Part shown: positions 33,901-47,273 of the stretch, one piece after another
Layout: every line of letters begins with the position of its first letter
Position numbering within the stretch: position 1 is the stretch's first letter
Assembly (NCBI GenBank): GCA_032622095.1
Contig: CP136062.1
Span: 131,147,282-131,211,281, forward strand
DNA length: 64,000 nt
Reading direction: 5' to 3'
Origin: Siphonodentalium dalli
Lineage: Eukaryota; Mollusca; Scaphopoda; Gadilida; Siphonodentaliidae
Notes under the pieces: generated by a model
Seen by the model: only the letters and a program-made list of their open reading frames with translations
What the model was told of the DNA's origin: nothing
Database searches by the model: none
Position numbers and translations under genes: made by a program

Positions 33901-36900
33901 ACTTGGATCAGCTATGGAAGACTGTTCAATATTCTTTCCATGAGAGAACTTCTGGTGATGTGAGGTCATTGAGTCCAGATCTGATCAGCTGAGCATCAAG
34001 CGCATGACTTTATCAGCACATTGAAGAATAAAATATGACATTTTCAGATCTGCAAGGGTGATCCAAGATAACTGGATGTGGGTGTATATTGAATTAGTTG
34101 AATAAAGATATGCTCTCTTTGAATTGCTGAAGCATTTTCTTAAATGTGTCCAAGTTTTAGTGCTATTAACCTTCAAATGACCATACCCACCAGTGGAAAT
34201 GACACACTTTTATGATATATATCTGTATATCACTGGCTATAAAATCCAAAATACTTGTTAAATTAGGTTCTTATAACAATTGATATATGTGTCGTTGACA
34301 TGCCCATGTTATGGGTCATTTGCATTATCATGTGACTATTACCACCTTGAAAACTTTTGAAAATACCTTGAAAAATTGGCATTTTTTATGAAAAATCTAA
34401 CTATTTTTTTGGCTCATGTAAGTGAAAGAAGGCATCAGCAGCAAGAATAGCCACATCAGCATGAGATATTCATTGGACTGAAAGACCAGGCTCTGTAAAA
34501 TGCATTAAAATGCTTTAAAGTGACTCCCAGGAATCAAAAATGATAAAAAGCTATTTTTTCCCTTTAGGTTACACTGGTGTAAATGTTTTCCATAGGCCTC
34601 AGTGCTAACGTTTTAGCGTATAGTGTTGGCAATATAAATGTTGGGTCCAAAATTTTCTTTAAATCTGAAAAATTGACATTTTGGGAAACTTTTTACACAA
34701 AAAAATCATGTCTGTCTAGCAGGGAATTCGCCTTTAAATCTTATGTTTTCGTAACTAGTGTCAGAACCGCATAAAAAAATACAGTCCTATTTTAGACCAC
34801 ACCAAAAAATTCAAACTTCACTACAAAGGGTTAATTCCTGTGCCAATGGTTATTTTACCTATGGGAAATCATAGGGAAGAGGTGTGATGATTTTTTTATG
34901 TGAAAAGCACACAAGGCTATTGACCAATCAGGGCCCAGTGTCTATTTTATTCTCTCCTATATATTCCTCCCGCATCCGCCAGATGTCACTCGGAACCTTA
35001 TTTACACCAGTGTAACCTAAAGCGATAGCCCGCTTTTTCGCGGAATAATTGTAACTCTCTACAATTCTTCAGAATTGCCCATCAATGGAAAAAATGTGTT
35101 CAAAAACAAAATCACTTCTGTGGTTCTTTATTTATCACACACAATTTAACCCCACCCCCTTTAACAAATTATTCATCAAAAAAGCACAATTTTCCACCAC
35201 CAGTCATGTTCAGGCCCCATTTTCACTCAGTTTTAGGGGTCTGGTGTTGCAAACTTGGATCAGCTATGGAAGACTGTTCAATATTCTTTCCATGAGAGAA
35301 CTTCTGGTGATGTGAGGTCATTGAGTCCAGATCTGATCAGCTGAGCATCAAGCGCATGACTTTATCAGCACATTGAAGAATAAAATATGACATTTTCAGA
35401 TCTGCAAGGGTGATCCAAGATAACTGGATGTGTGTGTATATTGAATTAGTTGAATAAAGATATGCTCTCTTTGAATTGCTGAAGCATTTTCTTAAATGTG
35501 TCCAAGTTTTAGTGCTATTAACCTTCAAATGACCATACCCACCAGTGGAAATGACACACTTTTATGATATATATCTGTATATCACTGGCTATAAAATCCA
35601 AAATACTTGTTAAATTAGGTTCTTATAACAATTGATATATGTGTCGTTGACATGCCCATGTTATGGGTCATTTGCATTATCATGTGACTATTACCACCTT
35701 GAAAACTTTTGAAAATACCTTGAAAAATTGGCATTTTTTATGAAAAATCTAACTATTTTTTTGGCTCATGTAAGTGAAAGAAGGCATCAGCAGCAAGAAT
35801 AGCCACATCAGCATGAGATATTCATTGGACTGAAAGACCAGGCTCTGTAAAATGCATTAAAATGCTTTAAAGTGACTCCCAGGAATCAAAAATGATAAAA
35901 AGCTATTTTTTCCCTTTAGGTTACACTGGTGTAAAAGTTTTCCATAGGCCTCAGTGCTAACGTTTTAGCGTATAGTGTTGGCAATATAAATGTTGGGTCC
36001 AAAATTTTCTTTAAATCTGAAAAATTGACATTTTGGGAAACTTTTTACACAAAACAATCATGTCTGTCTAGCAGGGAATTCGCCTTTAAATCTTATGTTT
36101 TCGTAACTAGTGTCAGAACCGCATAAAAAAATACAGTCCTATTTTAGACCACACCAAAAAATTCAAACTTCACTACAAAGGGTTAATTCCTGTGCCAATG
36201 GTTATTTTACCTATGGGAAATCATAGGGAAGAGGTGTGATGATTTTTTTATGTGAAAAGCACACAAGGCTATTGACCAATCAGGGCCCAGTGTCTATTTT
36301 ATTCTCTCCTATATATTCCTCCCGCATCCGCCAGATGTCACTCGGAACCTTATTTACACCAGTGTAACCTAAAGCGATAGCCCGCTTTTTCGCGGAATAA
36401 TTGTAACTCTCTACAATTCTTCAGAATTGCCCATCAATGGAAAAAATGTGTTCAAAAACAATATCACTTCTGTGGTTCTTTATTTATCACACACAATTTA
36501 ACCCCACCCCCTTTAACAAATTATTCATCAAAAAAGCACAATTTTCCACCACCAGTCATGTTCAGGCCCCATTTTCACTCAGTTTTAGGGGTCTGGTGTT
36601 GCAAACTTGGATCAGCTATGGAAGACTGTTCAATATTCTTTCCATGAGAGAACTTCTGGTGATGTGAGGTCATTGAGTCCAGATCTGATCAGCTGAGCAT
36701 CAAGCGCATGACTTTATCAGCACATTGAAGAATAAAATATGACATTTTCAGATCTGCAAGGGTGATCCAAGATAACTGGATGTGTGTATATATTGAATTA
36801 GTTGAATAAAGATATGCTCTCTTTGAATTGCTGAAGCATTTTCTTAAATGTGTCCAAGTTTTAGTGCTATTAACCTTCAAATGACCATACCCACCAGTGG

Positions 36901-39900
36901 AAATGACACACTTTTATGATATATATCTGTATATCACTGGCTATAAAATCCAAAATACTTGTTAAATTAGGTTCTTATAACAATTGATATATGTGTCGTT
37001 GACATGCCCATGTTATGGGTCATTTGCATTATCATGTGACTATTACCACCTTGAAAACTTTTGAAAATACCTTGAAAAATTGGCATTTTTTATGAAAAAT
37101 CTAACTATTTTTTTGGCTCATGTAAGTGAAAGAAGGCATCAGCAGCAAGAATAGCCACATCAGCATGAGATATTCATTGGACTGAAAGACCAGGCTCTGT
37201 AAAATGCATTAAAATGCTTTAAAGTGACTCCCAGGAATCAAAAATGATAAAAAGCTATTTTTTCCCTTTAGGTTACACTGGTGTAAATGTTTTCCATAGG
37301 CCTCAATGCTAACGTTTTAGCGTATAGTGTTGGCAATATAAATGTTGGGTCCAAAATTTTCTTTAAATCTGAAAAATTGACATTTTGGGAAACTTTTTAC
37401 ACAAAAAAATCATGTCTGTCTAGCAGGGAATTCGCCTTTAAATCTTATGTTTTCGTAACTAGTGTCAGAACCGCATAAAAAAATACAGTCCTATTTTAGA
37501 CCACACCAAAAAATTCAAACTTCACTACAAAGGGTTAATTCCTGTGCCAATGGTTATTTTACCTATGGGAAATCATAGGGAAGAGGTGTGATGATTTTTT
37601 TATGTGAAAAGCACACAAGGCTATTGACCAATCAGGGCCCAGTGTCTATTTTATTCTCTCCTATATATTCCTCCCGCATCCGCCAGATGTCACTCGGAAC
37701 CTTATTTACACCAGTGTAACCTAAAGCGATAGCCCGCTTTTTCGCGGAATAATTGTAACTCTCTACAATTCTTCAGAATTGCCCATCAATGGAAAAAATG
37801 TGTTCAAAAACAATATCACTTCTGTGGTTCTTTATTTATCACACACAATTTAACCCCACCCCCTTTAACAAATTATTCATCAAAAAAGCACAATTTTCCA
37901 CCACCAGTCATGTTCAGGCCCCATTTTCACTCAGTTTTAGGGGTCTGGTGTTGCAAACTTGGATCAGCTATGGAAGACTGTTCAATATTCTTTCCATGAG
38001 AGAACTTCTGGTGATGTGAGGTCATTGAGTCCAGATCTGATCAGCTGAGCATCAAGCGCATGACTTTATCAGCACATTGAAGAATAAAATATGACATTTT
38101 CAGATCTGCAAGGGTGATCCAAGATAACTGGATGTGGGTGTATATTGAATTAGTTGAATAAAGATATGCTCTCTTTGAATTGCTGAAGCATTTTCTTAAA
38201 TGTGTCCAAGTTTTAGTGCTATTAACCTTCAAATGACCATACCCACCAGTGGAAATGACACACTTTTATGATATATATCTGTATATCACTGGCTATAAAA
38301 TCCAAAATACTTGTTAAATTAGGTTCTTATAACAATTGATATATGTGTCGTTGACATGCCCATGTTATGGGTCATTTGCATTATCATGTGACTATTACCA
38401 CCTTGAAAACTTTTGAAAATACCTTGAAAAATTGGCATTTTTTATGAAAAATCTAACTATTTTTTTGGCTCATGTAAGTGAAAGAAGGCATCAGCAGCAA
38501 GAATAGCCACATCAGCATGAGATATTCATTGGACTGAAAGACCAGGCTCTGTAAAATGCATTAAAATGCTTTAAAGTGACTCCCAGGAATCAAAAATGAT
38601 AAAAAGCTATTTTTTCCCTTTAGGTTACACTGGTGTAAATGTTTTCCATAGGCCTCAGTGCTAACGTTTTAGCGTATAGTGTTGGCAATATAAATGTTGG
38701 GTCCAAAATTTTCTTTAAATCTGAAAAATTGACATTTTGGGAAACTTTTTACACAAAAAAATCATGTCTGTCTAGCAGGGAATTCGCCTTTAAATCTTAT
38801 GTTTTCGTAACTAGTGTCAGAACCGCATAAAAAAATACAGTCCTATTTTAGACCACACCAAAAAATTCAAACTTCACTACAAAGGGTTAATTCCTGTGCC
38901 AATGGTTATTTTACCTATGGGAAATCATAGGGAAGAGGTGTGATGATTTTTTTATGTGAAAAGCACACAAGGCTATTGACCAATCAGGGCCCAGTGTCTA
39001 TTTTATTCTCTCCTATATATTCCTCCCGCATCCGCCAGATGTCACTCGGAACCTTATTTACACCAGTGTAACCTAAAGCGATAGCCCGCTTTTTCGCGGA
39101 ATAATTGTAACTCTCTACAATTCTTCAGAATTGCCCATCAATGGAAAAAATGTGTTCAAAAACAAAATCACTTCTGTGGTTCTTTATTTATCACACACAA
39201 TTTAACCCCACCCCCTTTAACAAATTATTCATCAAAAAAGCACAATTTTCCACCACCAGTCATGTTCAGGCCCCATTTTCACTCAGTTTTAGGGGTCTGG
39301 TGTTGCAAACTTGGATCAGCTATGGAAGACTGTTCAATATTCTTTCCATGAGAGAACTTCTGGTGATGTGAGGTCATTGAGTCCAGATCTGATCAGCTGA
39401 GCATCAAGCGCATGACTTTATCAGCACATTGAAGAATAAAATATGACATTTTCAGATCTGCAAGGGTGATCCAAGATAACTGGATGTGTGTGTATATTGA
39501 ATTAGTTGAATAAAGATATGCTCTCTTTGAATTGCTGAAGCATTTTCTTAAATGTGTCCAAGTTTTAGTGCTATTAACCTTCAAATGACCATACCCACCA
39601 GTGGAAATGACACACTTTTATGATATATATCTGTATATCACTGGCTATAAAATCCAAAATACTTGTTAAATTAGGTTCTTATAACAATTGATATATGTGT
39701 CGTTGACATGCCCATGTTATGGGTCATTTGCATTATCATGTGACTATTACCACCTTGAAAACTTTTGAAAATACCTTGAAAAATTGGCATTTTTTATGAA
39801 AAATCTAACTATTTTTTTGGCTCATGTAAGTGAAAGAAGGCATCAGCAGCAAGAATAGCCACATCAGCATGAGATATTCATTGGACTGAAAGACCAGGCT

Positions 39901-42900
39901 CTGTAAAATGCATTAAAATGCTTTAAAGTGACTCCCAGGAATCAAAAATGATAAAAAGCTATTTTTTCCCTTTAGGTTACACTGGTGTAAAAGTTTTCCA
40001 TAGGCCTCAGTGCTAACGTTTTAGCGTATAGTGTTGGCAATATAAATGTTGGGTCCAAAATTTTCTTTAAATCTGAAAAATTGACATTTTGGGAAACTTT
40101 TTACACAAAACAATCATGTCTGTCTAGCAGGGAATTCGCCTTTAAATCTTATGTTTTCGTAACTAGTGTCAGAACCGCATAAAAAAATACAGTCCTATTT
40201 TAGACCACACCAAAAAATTCAAACTTCACTACAAAGGGTTAATTCCTGTGCCAATGGTTATTTTACCTATGGGAAATCATAGGGAAGAGGTGTGATGATT
40301 TTTTTATGTGAAAAGCACACAAGGCTATTGACCAATCAGGGCCCAGTGTCTATTTTATTCTCTCCTATATATTCCTCCCGCATCCGCCAGATGTCACTCG
40401 GAACCTTATTTACACCAGTGTAACCTAAAGCGATAGCCCGCTTTTTCGCGGAATAATTGTAACTCTCTACAATTCTTCAGAATTGCCCATCAATGGAAAA
40501 AATGTGTTCAAAAACAATATCACTTCTGTGGTTCTTTATTTATCACACACAATTTAACCCCACCCCCTTTAACAAATTATTCATCAAAAAAGCACAATTT
40601 TCCACCACCAGTCATGTTCAGGCCCCATTTTCACTCAGTTTTAGGGGTCTGGTGTTGCAAACTTGGATCAGCTATGGAAGACTGTTCAATATTCTTTCCA
40701 TGAGAGAACTTCTGGTGATGTGAGGTCATTGAGTCCAGATCTGATCAGCTGAGCATCAAGCGCATGACTTTATCAGCACATTGAAGAATAAAATATGACA
40801 TTTTCAGATCTGCAAGGGTGATCCAAGATAACTGGATGTGTGTATATATTGAATTAGTTGAATAAAGATATGCTCTCTTTGAATTGCTGAAGCATTTTCT
40901 TAAATGTGTCCAAGTTTTAGTGCTATTAACCTTCAAATGACCATACCCACCAGTGGAAATGACACACTTTTATGATATATATCTGTATATCACTGGCTAT
41001 AAAATCCAAAATACTTGTTAAATTAGGTTCTTATAACAATTGATATATGTGTCGTTGACATGCCCATGTTATGGGTCATTTGCATTATCATGTGACTATT
41101 ACCACCTTGAAAACTTTTGAAAATACCTTGAAAAATTGGCATTTTTTATGAAAAATCTAACTATTTTTTTGGCTCATGTAAGTGAAAGAAGGCATCAGCA
41201 GCAAGAATAGCCACATCAGCATGAGATATTCATTGGACTGAAAGACCAGGCTCTGTAAAATGCATTAAAATGCTTTAAAGTGACTCCCAGGAATCAAAAA
41301 TGATAAAAAGCTATTTTTTCCCTTTAGGTTACACTGGTGTAAATGTTTTCCATAGGCCTCAATGCTAACGTTTTAGCGTATAGTGTTGGCAATATAAATG
41401 TTGGGTCCAAAATTTTCTTTAAATCTGAAAAATTGACATTTTGGGAAACTTTTTACACAAAAAAATCATGTCTGTCTAGCAGGGAATTCGCCTTTAAATC
41501 TTATGTTTTCGTAACTAGTGTCAGAACCGCATAAAAAAATACAGTCCTATTTTAGACCACACCAAAAAATTCAAACTTCACTACAAAGGGTTAATTCCTG
41601 TGCCAATGGTTATTTTACCTATGGGAAATCATAGGGAAGAGGTGTGATGATTTTTTTATGTGAAAAGCACACAAGGCTATTGACCAATCAGGGCCCAGTG
41701 TCTATTTTATTCTCTCCTATATATTCCTCCCGCATCCGCCAGATGTCACTCGGAACCTTATTTACACCAGTGTAACCTAAAGCGATAGCCCGCTTTTTCG
41801 CGGAATAATTGTAACTCTCTACAATTCTTCAGAATTGCCCATCAATGGAAAAAATGTGTTCAAAAACAATATCACTTCTGTGGTTCTTTATTTATCACAC
41901 ACAATTTAACCCCACCCCCTTTAACAAATTATTCATCAAAAAAGCACAATTTTCCACCACCAGTCATGTTCAGGCCCCATTTTCACTCAGTTTTAGGGGT
42001 CTGGTGTTGCAAACTTGGATCAGCTATGGAAGACTGTTCAATATTCTTTCCATGAGAGAACTTCTGGTGATGTGAGGTCATTGAGTCCAGATCTGATCAG
42101 CTGAGCATCAAGCGCATGACTTTATCAGCACATTGAAGAATAAAATATGACATTTTCAGATCTGCAAGGGTGATCCAAGATAACTGGATGTGTGTATATA
42201 TTGAATTAGTTGAATAAAGATATGCTCTCTTTGAATTGCTGAAGCATTTTCTTAAATGTGTCCAAGTTTTAGTGCTATTAACCTTCAAATGACCATACCC
42301 ACCAGTGGAAATGACACACTTTTATGATATATATCTGTATATCACTGGCTATAAAATCCAAAATACTTGTTAAATTAGGTTCTTATAACAATTGATATAT
42401 GTGTCGTTGACATGCCCATGTTATGGGTCATTTGCATTATCATGTGACTATTACCACCTTGAAAACTTTTGAAAATACCTTGAAAAATTGGCATTTTTTA
42501 TGAAAAATCTAACTATTTTTTTGGCTCATGTAAGTGAAAGAAGGCATCAGCAGCAAGAATAGCCACATCAGCATGAGATATTCATTGGACTGAAAGACCA
42601 GGCTCTGTAAAATGCATTAAAATGCTTTAAAGTGACTCCCAGGAATCAAAAATGATAAAAAGCTATTTTTTCCCTTTAGGTTACACTGGTGTAAATGTTT
42701 TCCATAGGCCTCAATGCTAACGTTTTAGCGTATAGTGTTGGCAATATAAATGTTGGGTCCAAAATTTTCTTTAAATCTGAAAAATTGACATTTTGGGAAA
42801 CTTTTTACACAAAAAAATCATGTCTGTCTAGCAGGGAATTCGCCTTTAAATCTTATGTTTTCGTAACTAGTGTCAGAACCGCATAAAAAAATACAGTCCT

Positions 42901-43129
42901 ATTTTAGACCACACCAAAAAATTCAAACTTCACTACAAAGGGTTAATTCCTGTGCCAATGGTTATTTTACCTATGGGAAATCATAGGGAAGAGGTGTGAT
43001 GATTTTTTTATGTGAAAAGCACACAAGGCTATTGACCAATCAGGGCCCAGTGTCTATTTTATTCTCTCCTATATATTCCTCCCGCATCCGCCAGATGTCA
43101 CTCGGAACCTTATTTACACCAGTGTAACC
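30511..43129. repeat. 1352-bp tandem array, nine full units plus 451 bp
   Basis: GGTTACACTGGTGTAAA starts at 30511 and then every 1352 bp through 42679. Length is 9 x 1352 + 451. Units differ at only a handful of positions (for example ATGTGGGTGTAT, ATGTGTGTGTAT or ATGTGTATATAT; ACAATATCAC or ACAAAATCAC; GTAAATGTT or GTAAAAGTT). Units 4-5-6 share diagnostic variants with 7-8-9, a trimeric higher-order pattern of 4056 bp. Each unit is a 451-bp MITE plus a 901-bp spacer. Recurring ORFs of 60-76 codons have no motif and I do not call genes. Confidence 0.95.
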
Positions 43130-43131
43130 TA

Positions 43132-43429
43132 ATAGTATTCCATACTTAAAACTCATTTTGTCACCTACATATTATCCTTTACAAATACTTTTTCTCGCGT
43201 CATAATCGCTGCTAGCACCGACGAGCGTTACCGTGCGAATTTCACTCACACCGAAGAAAAAGATCACTTAGGACGAAATTATTTCGCATAATTTTTGTCT
43301 GGCACATTATTAATTTTTATTGTGTGCAGACGTATCTATCTCGGAACGTTGAATTGAGTCAGTCCTAAATCATATCAAAACATTACATTGTTTCCCTCCT
43401 TTGTAATAGTATTGTTTTATGTTCTATAT
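43132..43429. other. Unassigned spacer
   Basis: Single-copy looking sequence after the array, with no motif I recognise, ending where palindrome-arm sequence resumes. Confidence 0.5.
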
Positions 43430-43564
43430 GGGCCTAATTACTCTGATTATTAAAACAGTCGTATATTGGACTATTTCAATATGAAATAAGTCCGTAGTGT
43501 GCTTATTTTCCCGAGAACACGTTGGAAGATAACACGAATAAGCCAACTCACGACTTACTATATA

Positions 43565-44373
43565 CACTCTTAGAACAAATGTGTATAAATACTACACAAA
43601 ATGTGTTACATTTGATCTTAAACAAAATTGTGTAGAAATGACACATGACATATAATTATTAAATGTGTCGGTGGAATATCATCTGCGAAGTTCCTGTACG
43701 TTCTCAGCTCAATGATAAGGAATGGCGTACAGCAACCCGTGCCTCGTCCATTGTAATTATCTTCTCAACACCCACGCATGTTGTAACGACTAACTGTCAT
43801 ATCTGTTGGACAAATCAGATTTTCCTGCAACAAATGCTTTGGTGAACATTCAAATGCATATATGCTTCACTCTCGTGGTTTCCAACACCTCTCCATACTT
43901 GTGCATAACGGCCCACCACATTGGTCAGGGGAGCCCACTTTAATCCAACTGTATTTATATGTCATGTGTATCGATCTCTCCTATACTTGGAGGTAATAAA
44001 GATATATATATATATCTCTCTCTCTCTATTGGAGACACAGAACTCGTAAAGGCTACAACAGAACAAACAATTGGCAGCAGCTTTAAACTTTGTTGTACAC
44101 TATGTTTGTGTAAAAACTGAACAACACATAATTGTGTAGCATAAAGTTTTAAAGCAGCTGCCAATATTTTTATTATGGCAGCTTTTACGAGGTTTATGTC
44201 TCAAATAGAACATATCTCATCTATTAAATATAATATACTCACATATTCACTCATATTCAATGTTGAGAAAATTCCACCGACACATTATGTCATGTTGCAT
44301 TTCTACACAATTTTGTTTAAGATCAAATGTAACACATATTGTGTAGTAATTATACACATTTGTTCTAAGAATG
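43565..44373. mobile_element. 809-bp TA-flanked MITE with long inverted repeats
   Basis: CACTCTTAGAACAAATGTGT at the left and the reverse complement of CATTCTTAGAACAAATGTGT at the right begin inverted repeats of roughly 105-115 bp, reaching GTGTCGGTGGAAT on both sides. TA flanks both ends (43563-43564, 44374-44375). The uninterrupted target CGACTTACTAGGTGTACG is present in the right palindrome arm at 27484-27501. Four extra bases (TATA) sit at the left. The interior has a LINE-tail-like GGAGGTAATAAAG plus AT/TC microsatellite (43989-44027) and a small hairpin. Tc1/mariner-type non-autonomous element by target and tips. Confidence 0.88.
44070..44165. repeat. Hairpin-forming inverted repeat
   Basis: TTGGCAGCAGCTTTAAACTT (44071-44090) pairs with AAGTTTTAAAGCAGCTGCCA (44144-44163) around a loop of about 53 bp, nested inside the MITE at 43565-44373. 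Confidence 0.85.
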
Positions 44374-44940
44374 TAGGTGTACGTTCGTGTTATTGCTTGT
44401 TCATGGTGGCCCGTGCCATTCAACGCTATAATTTGAGAAGTAAACCTATGTGATTAATTCATTCCATTGTGAACCCATTAGTACGAAAATATGTTGAAAA
44501 TGACAAACAATATTATGTGTGCCCGTACAGCTGTTTAAAACATTGGTCGTAAGTCGTTCGTTGGGTCAAAATACTGGGAAAATGCAATTTTTCATCGTTG
44601 CATAAGCGCATTTTTACGCGGAACCATAGCAGCCACGAAGCTCTCCTTGTGGATTTTTCTTGTGCCACCACTAGTTCATCAAAAATCCCAAACTAGGTCA
44701 TATATGCCCATAGAGCTGTTCAATCATTTATCATAAGTCAGTTGCTAAATCGCCTTTGTAGACAAATAACCCAACATATCCTCTCGCAAATACGCACATA
44801 ATCGACCTATAATATGAAATGGCTACATAATGTGATTATTTGATTCTAAAGTAAGCAGGTAATGAACTCATACCCGTTATTTCGTTTTCTGGCGCGGGCC
44901 ATAGTGAAAACACATGTTAAAGAGCAGACACATGAAAAGT

Positions 44941-45385
44941 ATTGTATTAGTTTTTTATTTTATGCCCAAACGATTCTGGCAATTATAAAGCAACATTCAC
45001 TCGCTCTGGCTCATGAGCCACCACAGCCGCCAGCGCTTGTAAGGGTTAGGCACAGTAACTAGGAAGTAATTGCGTAGGCGTGGTTAAATCGGGAATTAGA
45101 TTCATCAATTATAGTTCATAAGTCATCTATTCCATTGTGGTCACAATATGTATACCGCTGGGTGTTTTGTCAAAATACCGAAAATTAAATAATTTGGATA
45201 TGTCCAATTAACATATAATTAATAAAACATCACCGTCTCCTTAAAAACAAGGAATAACGTGTTTCAGTCATGACTATAATGCTTTCAGAATACTAATCAG
45301 TGCACTATCTTGAGATTGAAATCATCCCAGGTTCGCTATAAATTATCCATATACGCAGACATTTTATCATAGGGGAATAGCACCC
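44941..45385. other. Unassigned AT-rich sequence
   Basis: No coding or repeat structure that I recognise between the palindrome-arm fragment and the TAA-flanked element. Confidence 0.5.
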
Positions 45386-45388
45386 TAA

Positions 45389-46681
45389 GGGCGCGTACAC
45401 ATGGCCAGCAAGAAAATATCAGGTATGCCCCATGTGACTTACTTGACCAATGAAATAAATAATACCGGAAAATATCCGACGAAGGCAGCGCGCTGATATT
45501 GGGGGGTGTCTCACATCCAACTTTGGTCAAAATTTTCAACAGTTGGAAATTTCATACCTGCCAAAACATTACTTGGAAATTTCACACCAACAATAGGTTG
45601 AAAATGTTCTTGTAGTTTGATTTTCAACAAACATTAATTAATTGAATTAATTGTTTTGGACCAATATTTGCATATTTTCCTATTTTTGGTAAAAAATTAT
45701 GGTCTGAAATGGTTATCAGTTGGAAACTTTCCAACCTCATGCAGGGGGTGACAGGTTGGAAATTTCCAACACTTGGAAAGCTTGTGTCCTGGTCCCTCCC
45801 CCATGGCCAGTCAAAAGTAAAAAACTGCTAGTTAATTTAAGAAAACAATATTGTCATACATTTGGTCAACATTGTCATTGGAATTGTCATCAGTTGTAAA
45901 TTTTTCAACCTAAATGGGGTGAGGTTTGAATTTTCCAACTCTAGGAATGCTTGAGGATAGTCTAGATGGTAGGATTTTGCGATTTTCTTGTTGAGATTAC
46001 AAAATTTTCGCACACCGGGCCGAACCATGGTCTAATATTAGGCCCGAGAGCACTGATGTGCAAGGGGGTGCAAATGGAATTATGGAAAACTTGTGTTTGG
46101 TCTGATTCTTATTCAAGGGGGGGGGGGGGGTGCAGTTGGAATTTCCCAAAGGTGGACACCCCCAACGGAAACCCTCTAGCCACGTCCCTGCGTGTATGGG
46201 GATGCTTTATAATTTGGTACCTCACATGCCTTGACTTAGTTGTTTTACTTTAATTTGGACTGTATGTTCGTTTCGAATAAGAAATTGTTGGCGGCTCCTC
46301 GCTCTTCTCGCATGTGGGATGTGGTCCAGGACCGAACACACCAACGTCTGTTTAGATGTCGTTTCGTGTGTTCATGAAGAACACACATCCCTACTCCAAC
46401 GACAAGGGCGCGTTCCTTTCTCGTTAAAATAGGTGGCATTTTTAATTTTCCATAATTACACTTTATAACTCTATGAATATTCGATATGCACTATAGGTTG
46501 TTTGTCCGCAGTAATTCACTTCATCAAACACGTCTAACACTAGTCACATTGAGCTCAATCAACGCCATATAACCCGCAGCTTTCTCACGGGTGTAATCTT
46601 TGCAGCATGAAAATATCAGAGTACAATTGTACCTGATATTTTCTTGCAGATATTTTCTTGCAGCTTCATGTGTACGCGCCC
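45389..46681. mobile_element. 1293-bp TAA-flanked non-autonomous element
   Basis: Tips GGGCGCGTACACATG at 45389 and the complementary CATGTGTACGCGCCC ending at 46681 are flanked by TAA (45386-45388, 46682-46684). Subterminal AAGAAAATATCAGGTA also pairs, with TGCAAGAAAATATC duplicated on the right. A TAA/TTA duplication with GGG-starting tips fits PIF/Harbinger. The interior (45540-45960) repeats GGAAATTTCCAAC-like phrases and holds a 14-base G tract near 46117; no transposase. Confidence 0.78.
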
Positions 46682-46684
46682 TAA

Positions 46685-46943
46685 ATGAAAAGGGTAGTGT
46701 ATAAGATAAGATTTGAATGCAAAATACACCCAAATGGGCAGTTGCAAACATGAATAAAATACATATAATTTGATAAAAAGTAACTATATATATTAGATGA
46801 GTAACATATATGCATATACACTTACAATGTAGTTTCCTAACGAATTTATTTTTTCTCTTTTCATCGTAAAATTTAATTCATCAGTTATAAATTATCAATT
46901 GACTAGCTTTTATTGGAATCCCGAGCGGTGAAGAAAGACCGGA
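46685..46943. other. AT-rich 3' flank of the LINE tail
   Basis: No ORF with similarity. On the minus strand it follows the LINE C-terminal coding fragment and has CCAATAAAAGC at about 46913 that could be its polyadenylation signal. Confidence 0.4.
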
Positions 46944-47273
46944 TCATGTCACATATATAACAATACTGGTTGCTTTGTGTTCATTCTTCATAATAAATCT
47001 AAATTTCTCATAATTCGTCATATCTGAAAAATGTGGGAACTCTGTGATTATGCCCTTAAAATATGTATCGCGCACACTTTTGTAGGCTCTACATTCTAAT
47101 ATAAAATGGTATTCTGTTTCAATTTGTTTGCATTTACAAAAAGTACATAATCTTTCTTTAACGGGTAGTGGGGGCTGTTTGTGTCTCCCCTTTTCAATTT
47201 CCAATCTATGATTGCTGATTCGCAATCTCGTAAATATAATTTTCGCTTTATTAGAATTTATATGACAAGACAT
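46944..47273 (-). pseudogene. Non-LTR retrotransposon C-terminal zinc-ribbon fragment
   Basis: The 109-codon frame reads TRLRISNHRLEIEKGRH, then LCTFCKCKQIETEYHFILEC, then YKSVRDTYF. This is the standard C-terminal tail of CR1/jockey-like elements in invertebrates: ARLRISxHxLxIExGR followed by CxxC...H...C. The upstream RT is not readable; a palindromic MITE lies 220 bp upstream at 47495. It is a dead 5'-truncated copy. Confidence 0.85.

Larger units (their letters stand above)
43430..44940. repeat. Third copy of palindrome-arm sequence, split by a MITE
   Basis: 43430-43560 matches 27352-27492, and 44375-44940 matches about 27493-28075, in the same orientation and order (TATGGGCCTAATTACTCTGA; GGTGTACGTTCGTGTTATTG; TTTCGTTTTCTGGCGCGGGC). 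The break at CGACTTACTA is filled by the element at 43565-44373. The copy stops at CACATGAAAAGT (44940). Confidence 0.9.

Noticed and set aside
31029-42888. 60-76-codon ORFs in each 1352-bp unit
   Set aside because: No motif or signal. Equal openness on both strands in AT-rich DNA, and identity follows from array homogenisation.
30511-43129. CRISPR-like regular array
   Set aside because: Unit length (1352 bp), absence of variable spacers and eukaryotic context rule it out; the 122-bp B subrepeats fail for the same reasons.
43663-43845. 60-codon ORF inside the TA-flanked MITE as a transposase remnant
   Set aside because: No DDE or helix-turn-helix pattern. The region more resembles a LINE tail ending in GGAGGTAATAAAG.
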